Positions 8,886-11,772 of a stretch of DNA of 11,772 nucleotides are shown in pieces. Where the stretch lies: positions 1 through 11,772 of the forward strand of contig NW_024467509.1 of NCBI RefSeq assembly GCF_001625195.1, in the 5' to 3' direction. The notes below the pieces were generated by a model that was given only the letters and a program-made list of their open reading frames with translations, ran no database searches and was not told where the DNA came from. Numbering within the stretch: position 1 is the first letter of the stretch; every line of letters begins with the position of its first letter. Origin of the DNA: Drechmeria coniospora. Lineage: Eukaryota > Ascomycota > Sordariomycetes > Hypocreales > Ophiocordycipitaceae. Both the position numbers and the translations under genes were made by a program.

Positions 8886-8923
8886 GCGTTTCTGGCGGCT
8901 CTCTTCCTCCCAGTTGAAGGCAT

Positions 8924-9089
8924 CTTTGACCCCGACTGCACGCGCGCAATCGGCTGCGCGCGGCTGTAACTCGAGGATCGTAATGTCCCAATTGAGGGGA
9001 ATTGAAAGAACTGCAATTTGGCTATTTTATTGTGGTTTCAATCGATCGGGTGGGCGCGTGGTGTTGATCGCTGGGAGTTACATTAGCTA
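8924..9089 (-). promoter_or_regulatory. 5' UTR of copy E, possible internal promoter region
   Basis: This 166-bp stretch lies between the 5' end of the element and the ORF1 ATG. It is visibly richer in CpG than the coding parts, with several GCGCG runs, and lacks the CCTAGG/GGCCTA motifs that fill the rest of the element. LINEs usually carry their promoter downstream of the transcription start, so this is the expected place, but no defined promoter element is recognised. An ATG directly followed by TAA lies at 9083-9078. Confidence 0.5.
8941..8962 (-). other. GC-rich hairpin just before the ORF1 start
   Basis: CGCGCGCA and TGCGCGCG form a perfect 8-bp stem around a 6-nt loop (ATCGGC on the plus strand). 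It sits 18 nt upstream of the ORF1 ATG in the element transcript. The stem is all G/C except one pair, so it would be stable in RNA. Confidence 0.65.
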
Positions 9090-9980
9090 CCGTTTTCCCG
9101 TGGTTAAATTGGACCCCTTGGTCCGTTGCTTGGGCTGTAAGCCTAGTTACAATACCTTCTAGCGCCCGGCAGTTCTTATAGGCAGATCTAGACGATACCG
9201 TTAGGCTAAAGTCATCAATATAGGATAACTGGAAGGCCTTATCCGCTATAATATCCCTAATATAAATTAGGAATAAGATAGGGCTTATAGGCGATCCTTG
9301 CGGTATTCCTATAGCTATTTCGACTAGTTGGTGGATTTGGCCGTCGAAGGCTAGTTGGATCGATCGGCCTGATAGGAACGATGTAACCCAGCTAATTAGG
9401 GCCTTTGGGAGGTCTAGCCTTCGTAAAACCCCTATAAGCTTAGTCTTTGATACGTGATCGAAGGCGCCTTTAATATCAAGGAATAATGTAGTAGTAATAG
9501 TACTACTAGCCTTTTTCCTTAATAGGCGCTGTAATTCGATATAGTGGGTCAGTAATAGGGCTGTATCTATTGTAGACCTTTGTTTCCGCCCGCCTAGTTG
9601 TGTAGGGCCTAATAGGTCTGTAGTATTGGCTAGGTAGCTTAATCGCGTAGCGAATAGTTTTTCTAGGACTTTGCCTAGGCAATTTAGTAAGGCTATTACC
9701 CTGTAAGACTTAGGCTTCCTATAGTCTCGGTTGCCTTGCTTAGGGAGGATAATGCCTATACTTTGTCGCCATAGCTTAGGGTGGTAGCCTTCTGTAAATA
9801 AAGCGGTATAGGCCTTGTAGAGGAATTTAGGAATAACCTTATAAGTCTGCTGGATAAGGGGGAAACCGATAGTATTGGGCCCTGGGGCTTTTTTATTCGA
9901 AGACGAATTAATAGCCTCTTTAACCTCTTTCCAAGCTAGGTTAGGCCACTCCCACCTTTCTCTACTAGCCTGTTTTATAG

Positions 9981-10143
9981 TAGGCCTCCTACTAGGCCTA
10001 CTAGGCCCGTTAGGCCCGTTAGGCCCGCTAGGTCCGCTAGGCCCGCTAGGCCCGCTAGGCCCGCTAGGCCCGCTAGGCCCGCTAGGCCCGCTAGGCCCAC
10101 TAGGCCTACTAGGTCCGTTAGGTCCGTTAGGCCCGTTAGGCCC
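9981..10143 (-). repeat. 9-bp minisatellite in the ORF2 linker, copy B
   Basis: This run of about fifteen Gly-Pro-Ser/Asn units (some RPS at the ends) keeps one unbroken frame into the RT ([15 protein letters not shown]). It is the intact counterpart of 5476-5675. Confidence 0.9.
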
Positions 10144-10493
10144 TGTTGGAAATAGGGTTGTAAGAAAGGCATCGCATTTTTCCTGGAAGGTATTTGCTAT
10201 TATATCTCTTCCTTCCTTAGTATACAATATACCCGGAAGGTTAGTATTCTGGCTAGCTTTTGTATAGTTATAGGCTTGGAAAACCTTCCTGTTAACTGCA
10301 TTAGCCAGAAAGGTCTCCCAGTAGCCTACTTTAGCCTTCCGAATAGCATAAAAATAGGCATTACGGGCCGTTTTCCAGTCTTCTTTGCATTTCCGGTTTT
10401 TCCGAAATAGTCTTTGTGTACGGCTAAGGGTCTTCCGTAAGTCTAGTAGCTCGGGGGTCCACTAAGGCTTAGACCGTTTACTAGGCCGTAGCC

Positions 10494-10501
10494 TAGGGAT
10501 T
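10494..10501. repeat. Target-site duplication, left copy (copy F)
   Basis: TAGGGATT directly before the poly(T) of copy F is repeated at 11616-11623. The uninterrupted site is in copy E near 6012-6032 (GCCTAGGGATTGCCTC). Confidence 0.85.
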
Positions 10502-10513
10502 TTTTTTTTTTTT

Positions 10514-10732
10514 CATTACGCGCATGCAGCCCTAGGGGCTATGGCGCGGCCGGCCTATAGGTCCCATAGGGCCTAAGAAGACCTAATAGGCCTACTAGAC
10601 CCTTAGGGTCCTAAGGGCACGCAGGAGCTAACTAGCTAACTAAACTAGCAGTAACGACTGGCTATTTATATTAAATCAGTAGAGCTTTCCCTCGCATTTC
10701 ACGAATCTTAGTCCCTAGGCCTAGGCCTAGTA
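10514..10732 (-). other. LINE 3' UTR, copy F
   Basis: This is the family 3' UTR of about 220 bp. Its end reads GCGCGTAATG directly followed by the A tail, without the extra AATG or GATG that copies B, C and D have before their tails. Confidence 0.8.
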
Positions 10733-11615
10733 CTATTCCTCTAGGTACCACTTTGCCGTACCGATATTAGTAGTAGTTAGGAACTCAAATAGAGCCTCCC
10801 TTCCTTGCCTAGTACTAAATAAAATCGGTAGGGTAAGCGGCTTACCCTGTAGGGCTTCCTTTAGGTCTTTCCGTTCCTTCCTATAACGTACGCATTGTAG
10901 CAATAGGTGGGTTACAGTCTGTTTTTGCCCGCACTTACAGGCGTCCGAGTCGATTTTTCCAATCTTTTTTTGGTAGGGCTTAAGGTATCCGATCCCTGTT
11001 TTTAGTTGTATATAGGCCGATTGGATAGGCCTAGGCAAATCGGGTACTAGGCTTATACGCAAACCTAGGTTTCCCAGTCCTTCGATAGTGGCCCCTAGGC
11101 CCCTAGCCTTAGGGCCTCGGGCCTCCTCCCTAGCCCATAGCTCCTTCCACCCCCCTAGGGCTACTTCCTTTACCCTCCTCCGTAGATAGCTTAGGGAGGT
11201 ATAGGGGGTACCTATACTAGGCCTAGTTAGGCCTCCTTTTGCTACCTGGTCTGCAATTTCATTCCCTATAATTCCAACGTGGCTAGGGCACCACGTTAGG
11301 GTTATAGCTACCTTCCGGTCCGCTAGGCTATTTACTAGCTGCCTTGCCTTATAGGCTAGGTCGCTATAGCCTACGGTTACCTTCTGAATAGCTGCTTGGC
11401 TATCTATAAAAAGATAGGCTTCTTGCGGTAGAGGGTTTCGTTGGGATAAGGCCTTTAGGGCCCTCGTTATACCAATTAGCTCGGCATCAACTACTTCGAT
11501 CCTAGGGCCTAGGTTATAGGCCTTTGCCCCTAGGGCCCGGCCTGTAGGGTCCGTTTCGTAGTAGGCGCACGAGTTCGTTGTTTGACCCCTAATAGTCCCT
11601 TGTGACCCGTCTGTA
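10733..11615 (-). pseudogene. ORF2 C-terminal part (RNase H, zinc tail), copy F
   Basis: This fragment encodes RNase H from TDGSQG onward with all four catalytic acidic residues in place (TDGS, DAELIGI, IDSQAA, the Asp after NEIA). The linker follows, and then the CKCG..H..C tail ending in KWYLEE and a stop at 10735-10733. Two bases are missing near 11041 relative to copy D (GCCTAG-TACCCG against GCCTAGCCTACCCG), so the tail is out of frame with RNase H; the open tail piece is 10733-11062. It has lost its start and all upstream domains by 5' truncation. Confidence 0.87.
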
Positions 11616-11623
11616 TAGGGATT
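11616..11623. repeat. Target-site duplication, right copy (copy F)
   Basis: TAGGGATT is identical to 10494-10501. The first two bases are also compatible with RNase H sequence (TGTATA), so the 5' junction is ambiguous by about 2 bp. Confidence 0.85.
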
Positions 11624-11772
11624 GCCTCTATAGCTACTGCCTGTATAGCTTCTGTAATTAGTATAGCTATTCCATTTAGATCCCTTACTGAAATTAGGGT
11701 ATCTAGTTGCTGATTTAGGGATGCCTGCTTTTCCTGTAATAAACAGTTATACTTATTCCAGTTGGCCTTCTT
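11616..11772 (-). pseudogene. ORF2 of copy B, end of endonuclease/linker (continues beyond window)
   Basis: This resumes copy B after the copy F insertion and matches copy E at about 6022-6178 with a few base differences. Read leftward it encodes the region after the endonuclease SDH motif (KANWNKYN.LLQEKQASLNQQLDTLIS, then AIEAIPRL). The endonuclease, ORF1 and 5' end of copy B must lie to the right of the window. Confidence 0.82.

Larger units (their letters stand above)
7188..8923 (-). pseudogene. ORF1 (gag-like, zinc-knuckle protein) of copy E
   Basis: The first in-frame ATG after an upstream in-frame stop is at 8923-8921 ([12 protein letters not shown]). In order the protein has a basic start, a Pro-Asn-Glu-Thr-His-Pro repeat (about 8740-8885), a Gln-Glu-Lys-Asn repeat (about 8595-8700), an acidic stretch, a short helical segment, (GPX)n (7956-8104) and a domain common to fungal LINE ORF1 proteins. 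One base lost at about 7549/7550, shown by comparison with copy A which keeps it, ends the frame at 7526. Beyond the shift the code continues to three cysteine-histidine knuckles (about 7391-7199): CFRCQGYGHDPSLC, CALCAKGHYTKTHQC and CANCNGKHKANSTEC. A stop follows at 7190-7188. The protein would bind element RNA. It is nearly intact, and the frameshift is the clearest defect. Confidence 0.88.
4647..9089 (-). mobile_element. Copy E: LINE with 5' UTR, ORF1, endonuclease and half of RT
   Basis: Read leftward from 9089 it contains a 166-bp 5' UTR, ORF1, an APE-like endonuclease, a linker and the RT up to just past the YIDD motif, where copy D interrupts it. The 5' end is set by the point where RT similarity of the neighbouring copy stops (GGGAAAACGG at 9090-9099), so it seems to have inserted full length at the 5' end into copy B. 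Its 3' half is absent from the window. It runs in the same orientation as the host element. Confidence 0.82.
9090..10501 (-). mobile_element. Copy B, middle part: ORF2 linker and RT
   Basis: Read leftward it is the ORF2 linker, (GPX)n tract and RT. On the left it stops at HGKT, where the 5' UTR of copy E begins. On the right it is interrupted by copy F and resumes at 11616. It forms a direct repeat of about 1.35 kb with copy E (9153-10500 against 4647-5999), nearly identical by eye. Orientation and the set of missing domains fit it being the upstream part of the element whose 3' end is 1409-2671. Confidence 0.75.
9090..10501 (-). pseudogene. ORF2 linker and reverse transcriptase core, copy B (best RT in window)
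   Basis: The frame is open from 10461 leftward past 9090. It starts with the basic linker ([21 protein letters not shown]), continues through the (GPX)n tract, then APGPNTIGF and the RT palm. Motif A is DIKGAFDHV (about 9451-9481), motif B GIPQGSP (about 9290-9309) and motif C YIDD (9211-9222), giving all three catalytic aspartates. The sequence ends at [10 protein letters not shown] and then reads into the 5' UTR of copy E, adding about 22 unrelated residues to a stop at 9022. A TGG-to-TAG change (stop at 10464-10462) lies in a Trp-Trp pair that copy E keeps; on the plus strand it is CpA to TpA. There is no genuine start codon in the fragment. Confidence 0.88.
10502..11615 (-). mobile_element. 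Copy F: 5'-truncated LINE insertion in copy B
   Basis: Read leftward it is RNase H, zinc tail, 3' UTR and poly(A), seen as 13 T at 10501-10513 of which one or two are target bases. It is 5' truncated at the TDGS codons of RNase H. TAGGGATT duplications flank it, and copy B can be joined seamlessly across it. It has the same orientation as its host element. Confidence 0.9.

Noticed and set aside
7526..9016. ORF1 start at 9016 and ORF2 fragment start at 10227
   Set aside because: Both codons are TTG, not ATG. In a eukaryotic element the first in-frame ATG of ORF1 is at 8923, and the ORF2 fragment frame runs further upstream without a start.
8740..9162. Plus-strand open frame of about 140 codons, rich in Gly/Ser/Trp
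   Set aside because: It is antisense to the Pro/Thr-rich repeat of ORF1 and the 5' UTR of copy E. The composition mirrors the repeat and no domain is seen.

Overview
The whole window is a pile-up of closely related non-LTR (LINE) retrotransposon copies. I find no host gene, tRNA or rRNA in it. Several things point to a filamentous ascomycete genome: a gag-like ORF1 with CCHC zinc knuckles, an ORF2 with APE-type endonuclease, reverse transcriptase, RNase H and a C-terminal CxC..H..C zinc motif, poly(A) 3' ends, 5' truncations and short target-site duplications. This is the layout of fungal Tad1/I-group LINEs. Nonsense changes of the CpA-to-TpA type, as left by RIP (repeat-induced point mutation), fit the same host group. 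The species cannot be named from the sequence.

Layout, left to right, with my own labels. Copy A (1-1408, +) is a decayed ORF1. It is interrupted by the 3' end of copy B (1409-2671, -). Copy C (1561-2017, +) is a short 5'-truncated insertion in the 3' UTR of B, flanked by a 10-bp duplication. Copy D (2670-4646, +) is a 5'-truncated element with an open frame for the RT C-terminal part, RNase H and zinc tail, followed by 3' UTR and poly(A). Copy E (4647-9089, -) keeps its 5' UTR, ORF1, endonuclease and the first part of RT, and is cut by D at the RT. To the right, 9090-10501 and 11616-11772 (-) hold the middle of another ORF2. This is most simply the upstream part of copy B, into whose RT copy E inserted. 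Copy F (10502-11615, -) is a 5'-truncated insertion in that ORF2, flanked by an 8-bp duplication.

Inferred order of events: A, then B into A, then C, E and F into B, then D into E. The D event left about 3 kb of sequence missing on its left side.

The most unusual property of the family is a 9-bp GC-rich minisatellite that encodes Gly-Pro-Ser or Gly-Pro-Asn triplets. It sits at three separate places in the same element: in ORF1, inside the endonuclease, and in the linker before the RT. In all three it is in the reading phase that gives collagen-like (GPX)n. No copy in the window is complete and free of frame damage. Long stretches of RT (copy B) and RNase H (copy D) are still open, and copies look nearly identical over long stretches, so activity was probably fairly recent.
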